Source: Crocinitomicaceae bacterium (GTDB lineage Bacteria > Bacteroidota > Bacteroidia > Flavobacteriales_D > Crocinitomicaceae). Taken from it: a DNA stretch of 36,216 nucleotides. Shown in pieces: positions 25,020-32,122 of this stretch. Location of the stretch: contig JAHEIL010000014.1 of assembly GCA_024639405.1 (NCBI GenBank), positions 1 to 36,216 of the forward strand. The letters are read 5' to 3'. A program made the translations under genes and the position numbers. Below the pieces are notes generated by a model. That model ran no database searches, was not told the DNA's origin, and worked only from the letters and a program-made list of their open reading frames with translations. Numbering within the stretch: position 1 is the stretch's first letter; each line of letters begins with the position of its first letter.

Positions 25020-25796
25020 ATGATCAGTAAATTAGCTCATGTATCTCCGAACGCTACGATTGGCGAAGGTGTTGTAATCGAACCATTTTCAACCATATAT
25101 GAAGATGTTAAAATTGGTGCACGTACTAAAATTCATTCCAATGTAAGCTTGTATCCAGGTACAATAATTGGTGAAGATTGTGAAATTTTCCCAGGAGCTG
25201 TGATTGGTGTTGTTCCCCAAGATTTAAAATTTGACGGTGAATACACAACTGTTGAAATTGGAAATAACACAATCATTCGTGAATGTGTGACCATACACAG
25301 AGGTACAAAAGACAAATTAAAAACTGCGATTGGAAACAATTGTCTTTTAATGACGTATGTTCATGTGGCACATGATTGTATCATTGGTAACAATGTGATT
25401 TTAGCCAGTTACACAGGCTTATCAGGACACGTAACAATTGATGATTTTGCCATATTAGAAGGAAAAGTCGCAGCGCAACAATTTGTTCACATCGGTGCGC
25501 ATGCTTTTGTTGGAGGTGCCTCTTTAATTCGTAAAGATGTTCCACCATTTGTAAAAGCTGCACGTGAGCCTCTAACCTTTGCCGGTGTTAATTCTGTTGG
25601 ACTTCGAAGAAGAGGATTTACAGATGAAAAAGTACGTGAAATTGAAGATTTCTACCGTATATTATACGTTCAAAACAACAATGTCTCCAACGGAATTAAA
25701 GCAATCAAAGAAAGTATGCCCGCTTCTTCAACACGCGACATGATTTTATCATTTATTGAGGAATCGGACAAGGGAATAATCCGCGGAATGATTTAA
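25020..25796 (+). CDS. lpxA: UDP-N-acetylglucosamine O-acyltransferase LpxA
   Basis: 258 residues, normal length. It carries out the first step of lipid A synthesis, moving a hydroxyacyl chain from ACP to UDP-GlcNAc. Hexapeptide repeats form the beta-helix (residues about 5-190), and catalytic His118 lies in HVAHDCIIGNN. A helical C-terminus completes the trimer fold. It is the last gene of lpxD-lpxC/fabZ-lpxA. Its final 48 bp overlap the end of the acpH-like gene on the other strand. Confidence 0.97.
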   Translation: MISKLAHVSPNATIGEGVVIEPFSTIYEDVKIGARTKIHSNVSLYPGTIIGEDCEIFPGAVIGVVPQDLKFDGEYTTVEIGNNTIIRECVTIHRGTKDKLKTAIGNNCLLMTYVHVAHDCIIGNNVILASYTGLSGHVTIDDFAILEGKVAAQQFVHIGAHAFVGGASLIRKDVPPFVKAAREPLTFAGVNSVGLRRRGFTDEKVREIEDFYRILYVQNNNVSNGIKAIKESMPASSTRDMILSFIEESDKGIIRGMI

Positions 25797-26357
25797 AAAT
25801 TCTGATTGTGCTGCAGCCATGTATTCGTAAAATACTGTTGTAATTTCTTGTTCCATATTTAAAAAAATACTAGGAGCTTCAATTAATTTATTTTCAAACG
25901 AAATACGTGAAGCAACACCCTGACATGCTTTTGTTAATCCTTCAAAATTAGGATAATGGTTCATCCATTTATGGGCTTTTAACTTAGCAATAAATAGCTG
26001 AAAATTTTCAGGATATTCTTCCCAGTTCAATGGCTTTGAAGCATAAAAACCAGCTAAATAATCTGTTAATTTCACCTGATGAAACTCATCCCAATTTCGT
26101 GCTAAAAGATGGTCGAAATACAAATCAATAGCAACACTCGAAACTTTTGGGAGATCTTGGTATAATTTACGCATTAAATTCACTACCTGTTCATTCGTAT
26201 CAATGAACGTATCAATAGAACGGTGCAACAAGACACCTTTTTGCACGACGGGAGAATAGCGTTCAAATTGTTTTCCTTTGACAAAATCGCCAAATAAATT
26301 TGCATGCATCAACTCTTGATGATCTTGAGAGAAATAGAGGTGTCCTAAAAAATTCAT
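25749..26357 (-). CDS. acpH: Acyl carrier protein phosphodiesterase (AcpH-like)
   Basis: 202 residues, the size of AcpH. The start MNFLGHLYFSQ, then LLHRSIDTFID and VAIDLYFDHLLARNW, are the conserved blocks of the ACP phosphodiesterase family, an HD-like fold. AcpH removes the 4'-phosphopantetheine arm from holo-ACP. Its place against the lpx cluster, whose enzymes use acyl-ACP, is fitting but may be coincidental. It converges with lpxA and overlaps it by 48 bp with no terminator between. The start lies 5 nt after the T-tract of a hairpin (26367-26389). No promoter of its own was found. Confidence 0.87.
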   Translation of the reverse strand: MNFLGHLYFSQDHQELMHANLFGDFVKGKQFERYSPVVQKGVLLHRSIDTFIDTNEQVVNLMRKLYQDLPKVSSVAIDLYFDHLLARNWDEFHQVKLTDYLAGFYASKPLNWEEYPENFQLFIAKLKAHKWMNHYPNFEGLTKACQGVASRISFENKLIEAPSIFLNMEQEITTVFYEYMAAAQSEFLNHSADYSLVRFLNK

Positions 26358-26362
26358 TGTAT

Positions 26363-26389
26363 AAAAAAAGTCCTACAAGGTAGGACTTT
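26363..26389 (-). terminator. Terminator after the DUF2795 gene
   Basis: A 9-bp stem AAAGTCCTA / TAGGACTTT (26367-26375 with 26381-26389), 5-nt loop. On the minus strand it is followed by a run of T (26363-26369). It starts 3 nt after the DUF2795 stop and ends 5 nt before the acpH ATG. Confidence 0.85.
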
Positions 26390-26392
26390 CAA

Positions 26393-26614
26393 TTAATATT
26401 CGTCTTCGTTGAAGAGAAAATCTTCACGTGAAGGATAATCCGGCCAAATTTCTTCGATATTTTCGTAGATATCACCTTCATCTTCAAGATCTTGTAAGTT
26501 TTCTACTACTTCAAGAGGAGCTCCAGTTCTAATCGCAAAATCGATTAACTCATCTTTCGCTGCAGGCCATGGAGCGTCTTCTAGATAGGATGCTAATTCT
26601 AATGTCCAATACAT
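26393..26614 (-). CDS. DUF2795 family small acidic protein
   Basis: 73 residues, strongly acidic, particularly the tail (DLEDEGDIYENIEEIWPDYPSRE...). The N-terminal MYWTLELASYLEDAPWPAAK and DELIDFAIRTGAPLEVVENL match the DUF2795 pattern. This is a widespread Bacteroidota helical protein with no established role. A well-formed promoter (26644-26674) and an AGAGGA Shine-Dalgarno-like site 3 nt before the ATG suggest strong expression. It is monocistronic with its own terminator. Confidence 0.88.
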   Translation of the reverse strand: MYWTLELASYLEDAPWPAAKDELIDFAIRTGAPLEVVENLQDLEDEGDIYENIEEIWPDYPSREDFLFNEDEY

Positions 26615-26636
26615 AATTCCTCTTTTTAATAATTAA

Positions 26637-26648
26637 TTTTGCGCAAAA
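26637..26648. promoter_or_regulatory. Palindrome at the DUF2795 promoter
   Basis: TTTTGCGCAAAA, a perfect 12-bp palindrome, covers the downstream half of the -7 box and the predicted transcription start of the DUF2795 gene. It could be an operator. No regulator is identified. Confidence 0.35.
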
Positions 26649-26674
26649 GTAAATTTATTTTCAAAGAAACCAAA
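26644..26674 (-). promoter_or_regulatory. Promoter of the DUF2795 gene
   Basis: On the minus strand TTTG (26671-26674), 19-nt gap, TACTTTTG (26644-26651). Both boxes match the Bacteroidota consensus exactly, the best promoter in the window. Confidence 0.72.
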
Positions 26675-26722
26675 TAATAAATGAAAAAGATTGAAATACT
26701 TTTATCAACAATTTCTTCAACT

Positions 26723-27271
26723 TTACATTCTCGGTTTCCAAGGTTGCTCTTCAGCTCCTAAATCTTGTCCTAATTTTCGACTTAATACAAACAAATAATC
26801 ACTTAAACGATTGATATAAGTCGGTACAAGATCTGCAACAAATTCCTGTTGTTTAAGATCTATAATAATTCGTTCTGCTCTTCGGCATACACAGCGAGCT
26901 AAATGTGTAAACGAAACAGTAGTGTGACCTCCAGGTAAAACAAAAAACTTCATTTCTGGCAGAACTTCATCCATTTCATCCATCCAATCTTCTAACAATT
27001 TTACATCTTCTTCTAATAAATTAGGAATTTTCATGTTTGATTTTTCAGGATCTGAAGCTAAACTTGAACCTATTGTAAACAGCCTGTCTTGAATTTCAAT
27101 AAGTTGTATCTTATACTGTTTGTCTATTGCTTGATCGCGCACCAAACCAATATAAGAATTCAATTCATCAACGGTTCCGTATGCTTCTATTCTCAATGAA
27201 CTTTTTAAAATACGTGTACCTCCAATCAAACCAGTAGAACCAGTATCTCCTTTTTTAGTGTATATTTTCAT
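26723..27271 (-). CDS. PduO/MMAB-type cob(I)alamin adenosyltransferase
   Basis: 182 residues. It transfers the adenosyl group of ATP to cob(I)alamin to make coenzyme B12. Family blocks are MKIYTKKGDTGSTGLIGG, RIEAYGTVDELNSYIGL and FVLPGGHTTVSFTHLARCVCRRAERI. The Arg-rich helix (CRRAER) and Asp/Asn of VDELN build the ATP site. Its first 17 bp overlap the end of the cyclase gene, so it is translationally coupled to it. The link between cobalamin adenosylation and a cyclase is not explained by known pathways. Confidence 0.95.
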   Translation of the reverse strand: MKIYTKKGDTGSTGLIGGTRILKSSLRIEAYGTVDELNSYIGLVRDQAIDKQYKIQLIEIQDRLFTIGSSLASDPEKSNMKIPNLLEEDVKLLEDWMDEMDEVLPEMKFFVLPGGHTTVSFTHLARCVCRRAERIIIDLKQQEFVADLVPTYINRLSDYLFVLSRKLGQDLGAEEQPWKPRM

Positions 27272-28961
27272 TTTTTTTACAATTTTCTAATTGCTGTTGC
27301 AATTCATGTATACGTGTTTTTTTGCTCTGTAAGCGAATATTTGTCGCAGTTTCTGTATGGTACCTGTGAATTGTACTCAAGTACTTTAATTGGAATTCTA
27401 TCCATGTTTCATCATTCATTTCTCTCCCAAAATGCGCCAATTCTTTTCGCAAACGACTAGCGATGATGTAATAATCTGCACGACCCAAATAATCGTGATC
27501 AGCATCCACCATTAATTTTTCTAGTTGAGTTGTTGGTTGCACATTAATTTGAGTTGCAGCAATCATTTTACACACAATTGCAATTTGTTGTTTGTTGTAA
27601 CCAAATCTTGGCAAGTTCGAAGTTGCTAATTGAATTGCAAACGATTCGTTGGCATCATAACAATATATAAATCCAACATCATGGTACAAAGCAGCTGTTT
27701 GAAGCAACGTAATTTCTTCGTCTGCAATACCTTCTAATTTTGCATAACGTACTACTGCTTTTTCTACATTTAAAGTATGTGACAAGTCATGGTAAACAAT
27801 TTCAGCTGGTAACAACGATTTTAAGCGATTTAAAATGTCTTTACGCATGTGATCAAAGTCTACTGAAGGAAGGCCACATTTCACTCTTAAATCAACGGAA
27901 GCATACTTTCCTTCTCCATATAAACACCATGCTTGTTGAATACGATCCAAGGTGAACATTTCAATCTGACCGCCACGTTTTTTAATTTCAATCTTCCCTT
28001 TTGAACTTAAATTAAAATAAGGATGAACTTCTTGGTAGATATTTTTAGATACTTCAATTAAACCTGGACTCGCACCTTGTTCAGCTCGTGCAGCAATATT
28101 TACAGTGTCTCCCCAAACATCAAAACTCTTTTTACTATCACCAATGATACCAGCAACTAATGGACCTTGATGGATTCCAATACGTATTTCCCAAAAATCT
28201 TTTTTAAAGGCCTTTGCTACATATTGCTCGTTTAACATGAAATTTCGAATTTCTATTGCTGCTAAACAAGCTCTAATAGCTGGTTCTGGATTTTCTTCTG
28301 TAACACCAGCTAAAGCCATATATGCATCACCTATTGTTTTTATTTTCTCCAACTTGTACCGTTGCATTATAGCATCAAATTGTGTGAAATAAAAATCTAA
28401 TTTTTTCAACAAACGAATTGGTTTTATGCTTTTTGATTTTGTGGAGAAATCGACAAAATCTGTAAAAAGTACAACACCTTTTTCTATTCTTCTAGGCATG
28501 AAACCATTCTTTGTATACAAGTCATCTAATACGGTTGAAGGAAAGATATTATTTAACAATTGATTGATTCTTAAATCTTTGTAATACAAAGTTTTATACA
28601 TATCCACTTTAACCTTTACTAGATTAGGATTCAAGGGCATTTGTACAAAATCTATCGCTCCTTGATGAATACTTTTAACCAATTTAGATCCTGAATCAAT
28701 TTCAGAAGACATCACCAAAATGTACTTTACACGATGTTGAAATTCTCGTTTTATTTGAGCAATAAATTGTTGAGATGCTGAAAAATCATCGTCGATGTTT
28801 AATATAAAAATGCCAATTTCTTTTTTCTGAATAATAGCTTTTGATTCTTCAATAGTTGCAACAACTTGAACATTGTTCCCCCCTCCACTCAATACCGTTT
28901 TTAAACCTGCTTGATTTTTAACATTCGCATCAACGACTAATATGTTTAAAAATCTTTCCAT
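27255..28961 (-). CDS. Pseudo-receiver / class III adenylate cyclase / HD-domain protein
   Basis: 568 residues, three parts. Residues 1-about 125 have a receiver (CheY) fold, but the phosphoacceptor position is Asn55 (IFILNIDDD) and the usual Lys is Met108 (FVQMPL). Residues about 155-340 are a class III cyclase with metal ligands Asp168 and Asp212, purine-selecting Lys208 and Asp281, and transition-state Asn288 and Arg292. This set predicts ATP as substrate, hence cAMP. Residues about 365-535 are an HD domain: HDLSHTLNVEKA around 391, AALYHDVGF with His427-Asp428, and Asp486/Asp488. HD domains hydrolyse phosphate esters, here substrate unknown. A basic coiled-coil-like tail ends the protein. 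No membrane segment. It is 3 nt downstream of ispH and overlaps the PduO gene. Confidence 0.92.
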   Translation of the reverse strand: MERFLNILVVDANVKNQAGLKTVLSGGGNNVQVVATIEESKAIIQKKEIGIFILNIDDDFSASQQFIAQIKREFQHRVKYILVMSSEIDSGSKLVKSIHQGAIDFVQMPLNPNLVKVKVDMYKTLYYKDLRINQLLNNIFPSTVLDDLYTKNGFMPRRIEKGVVLFTDFVDFSTKSKSIKPIRLLKKLDFYFTQFDAIMQRYKLEKIKTIGDAYMALAGVTEENPEPAIRACLAAIEIRNFMLNEQYVAKAFKKDFWEIRIGIHQGPLVAGIIGDSKKSFDVWGDTVNIAARAEQGASPGLIEVSKNIYQEVHPYFNLSSKGKIEIKKRGGQIEMFTLDRIQQAWCLYGEGKYASVDLRVKCGLPSVDFDHMRKDILNRLKSLLPAEIVYHDLSHTLNVEKAVVRYAKLEGIADEEITLLQTAALYHDVGFIYCYDANESFAIQLATSNLPRFGYNKQQIAIVCKMIAATQINVQPTTQLEKLMVDADHDYLGRADYYIIASRLRKELAHFGREMNDETWIEFQLKYLSTIHRYHTETATNIRLQSKKTRIHELQQQLENCKKNENIH

Positions 28962-28964
28962 TTA

Positions 28965-30209
28965 CTATTCTTTAATACTTAGTCGAGCATCAAATTGCGT
29001 GAATGCTTCTTCGATTGTTACAGTTGGATTTACAAAAGAAATAAGGCGTTGAATTACATTGTCAACAATTGCATCCGGACAAGAAGCACCTGAAGTTACA
29101 ATTACAGACAAAGAACCGTTACTTGATGGCATATAATCATTGAATTCTACAAGCTTTTTTTGATGAATATCGAATGACTGGATGCGTGTATCTGAAAGCA
29201 ATTCTTGAGCTGTTTCTATAAAATATGTTGGGAATTTTGTTTCTAAAATCTCAACTAAATGTGTCGTATTTGAACTATTATGTCCTCCAACGACAATTGC
29301 AAAATCAGCTGGAATTTGCAACAATTCTAGGTTAGCCGTTTGATTGTCATTTGTTGCATAGCACAAGGTATCTCTCGTGTCTGCAATATGATTTTTAATA
29401 GTTGATTCACCATATTTGGCAATCATGGTTTGTCTTAAAAAATCTGCAATTTCCTGCGTTTCTGTAGCTAACATTGTTGTTTGATTCACAACACCTATTT
29501 TTTCTAAATCAACAGCTGGATTAAAGTTTTCGGTGTACTTCCCTTTAAAAAAGGCATGAAATTCTTCGGAGGACTTTTCTCCATTTATTACTTGTGCTAA
29601 AAACTTAGCTTCTTCAATATCTTTCAAAATCAACACATGTGCATTTTTTGCACTTCGTGAGAATGTCGCCCTTGTTTCTTCGTGGTTGAATTTTCCATGC
29701 ACAATGATTGTATGTTGGTCTACGCCTAACTTCTCAGAGCGATTCCAAACTTTTTCTACAAAAGGGCACGTTGTGTTGTATTTTTCAACACATACACCGA
29801 TAGATTTTATTTTTTGTTCTATCTCCAGAGTTGTCCCAAATGCAGGAATAACCACAATATCTTCCTCCGTCAATGAATCAAAGGAAATCAATTGATTTCC
29901 TGAAGTATCCTGTAAAAAACAAACTCCTCTAGATAATAAATCTGCATTTACATCAGGATTATGAATCATTTCACTTAGCAAGAAAATACGTTTTCCAGGA
30001 TTCTCATTGATAGCTTTGTAAGCGATTTCAATGGCATTTTCTACACCATAACAAAACCCAAAATGACGAGGAATATAAAACTTCAACTTACCAAAATCCA
30101 GAACACTTGGCGAAAAGTCTTTTTTGCGTGGATCATTTATTTTCCTTTTAACCTTTAATTCACTGATAATTGGCGAACGATAAAATAAGGGTATATCGAA
30201 TTTTTTCAT
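28965..30209 (-). CDS. ispH: 4-hydroxy-3-methylbut-2-enyl diphosphate reductase IspH
   Basis: 414 residues. It makes IPP and DMAPP in the last step of the MEP isoprenoid pathway, using a 4Fe-4S cluster. Cluster ligands are Cys53 (GFCYGVENA), Cys148 (TTCPFVEKVW) and Cys283 (DTLCYATNDNQ). The proton-relay block reads HGKFNHEETRAT, the form found in plant/cyanobacterial-like IspH, not E. coli IspH. About 40 extra residues precede the core. Near the C-terminus VTSGASCPD has Cys377 where many homologues have Ala. It heads an operon with the cyclase and PduO genes. DMAPP also feeds MiaA and menaquinone side chains, encoded elsewhere in the window. Confidence 0.96.
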   Translation of the reverse strand: MKKFDIPLFYRSPIISELKVKRKINDPRKKDFSPSVLDFGKLKFYIPRHFGFCYGVENAIEIAYKAINENPGKRIFLLSEMIHNPDVNADLLSRGVCFLQDTSGNQLISFDSLTEEDIVVIPAFGTTLEIEQKIKSIGVCVEKYNTTCPFVEKVWNRSEKLGVDQHTIIVHGKFNHEETRATFSRSAKNAHVLILKDIEEAKFLAQVINGEKSSEEFHAFFKGKYTENFNPAVDLEKIGVVNQTTMLATETQEIADFLRQTMIAKYGESTIKNHIADTRDTLCYATNDNQTANLELLQIPADFAIVVGGHNSSNTTHLVEILETKFPTYFIETAQELLSDTRIQSFDIHQKKLVEFNDYMPSSNGSLSVIVTSGASCPDAIVDNVIQRLISFVNPTVTIEEAFTQFDARLSIKE

Positions 30210-30267
30210 TTGTCTTGTTTTGTACTAATCATTCAAACAATTGGATTGCTTCAATGTTTACCTCTTA

Positions 30268-30275
30268 CAAATATA
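30268..30275 (-). promoter_or_regulatory. -7 box of the ispH operon
   Basis: The minus strand reads TATATTTG, a full TAnnTTTG match, 58 nt upstream of the ispH ATG. No -33 TTG is seen. Confidence 0.5.
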
Positions 30276-30300
30276 ACTTTTTTGGATAGATTTCTTTGAT

Positions 30301-30339
30301 AAAAAAGAAAAGCTGTTACAGTTTCCTATAACAGCTTTT
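30301..30339 (-). terminator. Terminator after the DUF4139 gene
   Basis: An 11-bp stem AAAAGCTGTTA / TAACAGCTTTT (30308-30318 with 30329-30339) with a 10-nt loop. On the minus strand it is followed by TTTTCTTTTTT. It lies 18 nt after the stop. Confidence 0.9.
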
Positions 30340-30357
30340 AAGTCATTTATTACTAGA

Positions 30358-32046
30358 TTAATTTAAGAAAACATTCAATTCTTTCTTATATTTTACTTTG
30401 TAACCAAAATTGATCGTTTTATTGTCTTTCGGTTTCAAGTTGATTTTCCATGTCACAATTCCAGATTTAGTTTCTAACACTCCTTTATCTAAAGAAGTTG
30501 GTTCGATTAAAATTTCTGGATTTTGCGTAATTGGCAATTGATCTTGGATGATTAACTCAATCGGAGTAGCCTTGTTGTTTTTTACTTCAATCGAATAAGA
30601 CATTGTACGTTCTTTGCTTTCACCAATGATTCTTTCTTTAGATTCTTTTTTCAATAAAGTTCTCTTAACCAAAATATTAGGATCTTTACCTAAACTTAAA
30701 CTTAAAGTATCTTCCATTACTGATGGATCTAAATATGTTTCACCAATATACGAACCATCGTAGAAAATATTTGCCTGAGCAGGCACTAGACCCAACTCAT
30801 CTAAGTTCGTTAATTGCGCAACCAAATATGCAGCATTGTCTAATTTTGGAATACTGAAATATTTATATTCAGCGTCTAAATCTGCCACTTTAATCAACAC
30901 CATATGCTGTTCATTGTCCGACTTAATTGTGTACGGTAAATCAATCTTAAATTCAGCTGAAGTCATTTGACGCACAACTTGAACAAAATCAGCAGATGTC
31001 TTACCTAAATTTACATTATTCAAACTCAATGAATTGGAATATGCCATTGGAGCAGCATCTGCTTCCGCTATTTCAGCCATTCGAGCTTTTGCATTTGCTT
31101 TTTGTTGAACCTGTACGCGGTAATTGTTATAATCGATGTACCAAGGATCCAATGAAGGTTTCGTTTTATTTTGATAGGGATTGTTAGTTGAAATATTCAA
31201 ACGCACATTTTCCCAATCCAAACCAGAATTCTGAAACACTTGTGCTTTGTAAGTCAAGTTAATTTTTGAAGTCATACCATCGCTTCTCAAATCATAACGA
31301 GGAACCCAACCTGCATTTTCAACCAAATAAGAAATTGTTAATTTACCCGTTGCGATTTCTTTTGCAGACAACGTAACTGTAATTCTATGAATTGGCTCGT
31401 CGTTTTCAGGTTGAATACCATTGTTTTCTTGATATTCTCTTAGCTTTTGCAAACGCTCATCAAGGGAAGATTTCTTTGCCTCTCTCTCCACTTTTCTTTT
31501 ACGCAATGCTAAAATCTTTTTATTGATCTCCAATACTTTAGATGAATAGTATTCAATCGCCTGTTTAAGTAAGTTAAGCGAATCTGTTACCTTGCCTTGG
31601 TTGCGCAACGTTCCATTATTAGCGATGATGGATTTTGCAGTTGTTAACACATCAATTTCATCTTGAATCTCTAACAAATCAAAACCAAGCATTTTCAGCG
31701 AATCTTCCACTTGACGAATTTCTCTTCTAATTTTTAAAGGAATTGCAGCTTCGTTGACAACTGTATGAGTAGGTTGAAAAAGTGAATATTTTGAATCTAA
31801 GATTACAACAGAACCAGAAGCCTTAACCTGTAAACTGTTTTGATCAATGTATGGAGAAATTCCTTCGATTATAATTTCGGAAATTCCAGGCTTAATAGAA
31901 TAATTGGCTTTTTGAAACAATTGTGCTCCTTGTGCATAAACCGTCACTTCGGTTATTTGTGCTTTTACAATTTCTTTTTCCGTTGCTTGTGCATTGAATA
32001 TCAAGGCAACAAACAAGCTTAACATTACTTTTTTCATCTTTTCCAT
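30358..32046 (-). CDS. Exported DUF4139 (mucoidy-inhibitor A-like) protein
   Basis: 562 residues from the ATG at 32046; a second ATG at 32037 gives the cleaner signal peptide MKKVMLSLFVALIFNAQA. The open frame continues 15 codons upstream, but that part is not signal-like and runs into the glmM terminator region. Residues after the signal (TEVTVYAQGAQLFQKANYSI) form the DUF4140 beta domain. A long Lys/Glu-rich coiled coil follows (roughly residues 100-205), then DUF4139 beta-rich repeats (VENAGWVPRYDLRSDG, then LDWENVRLNISTNNP). The family name comes from mucoidy effects; its molecular role is unknown. Envelope location is inferred from the signal. Single gene between two terminators. Confidence 0.87.
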   Translation of the reverse strand: MEKMKKVMLSLFVALIFNAQATEKEIVKAQITEVTVYAQGAQLFQKANYSIKPGISEIIIEGISPYIDQNSLQVKASGSVVILDSKYSLFQPTHTVVNEAAIPLKIRREIRQVEDSLKMLGFDLLEIQDEIDVLTTAKSIIANNGTLRNQGKVTDSLNLLKQAIEYYSSKVLEINKKILALRKRKVEREAKKSSLDERLQKLREYQENNGIQPENDEPIHRITVTLSAKEIATGKLTISYLVENAGWVPRYDLRSDGMTSKINLTYKAQVFQNSGLDWENVRLNISTNNPYQNKTKPSLDPWYIDYNNYRVQVQQKANAKARMAEIAEADAAPMAYSNSLSLNNVNLGKTSADFVQVVRQMTSAEFKIDLPYTIKSDNEQHMVLIKVADLDAEYKYFSIPKLDNAAYLVAQLTNLDELGLVPAQANIFYDGSYIGETYLDPSVMEDTLSLSLGKDPNILVKRTLLKKESKERIIGESKERTMSYSIEVKNNKATPIELIIQDQLPITQNPEILIEPTSLDKGVLETKSGIVTWKINLKPKDNKTINFGYKVKYKKELNVFLN

Positions 32047-32097
32047 TTTATAAGTTAATGATCGGTACAACCAATTGATAATTTCGTTCATTATTTC

Positions 32098-32122
32098 AAA
32101 AAAAAAAGAGGCAATGCCTCTT
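32098..32122 (-). terminator. Terminator overlapping the glmM stop
   Basis: A short stem AAGAGG / CCTCTT (32106-32111 with 32117-32122, extendable inward by CA/TG), followed on the minus strand by about ten T. The right arm contains part of the glmM stop codon at 32121-32123. Confidence 0.82.

Noticed and set aside
22575-25796. The lpxC-fabZ fusion considered as a novel finding
   Set aside because: This fusion is well known in Bacteroidota, and the gene order around it is ordinary.
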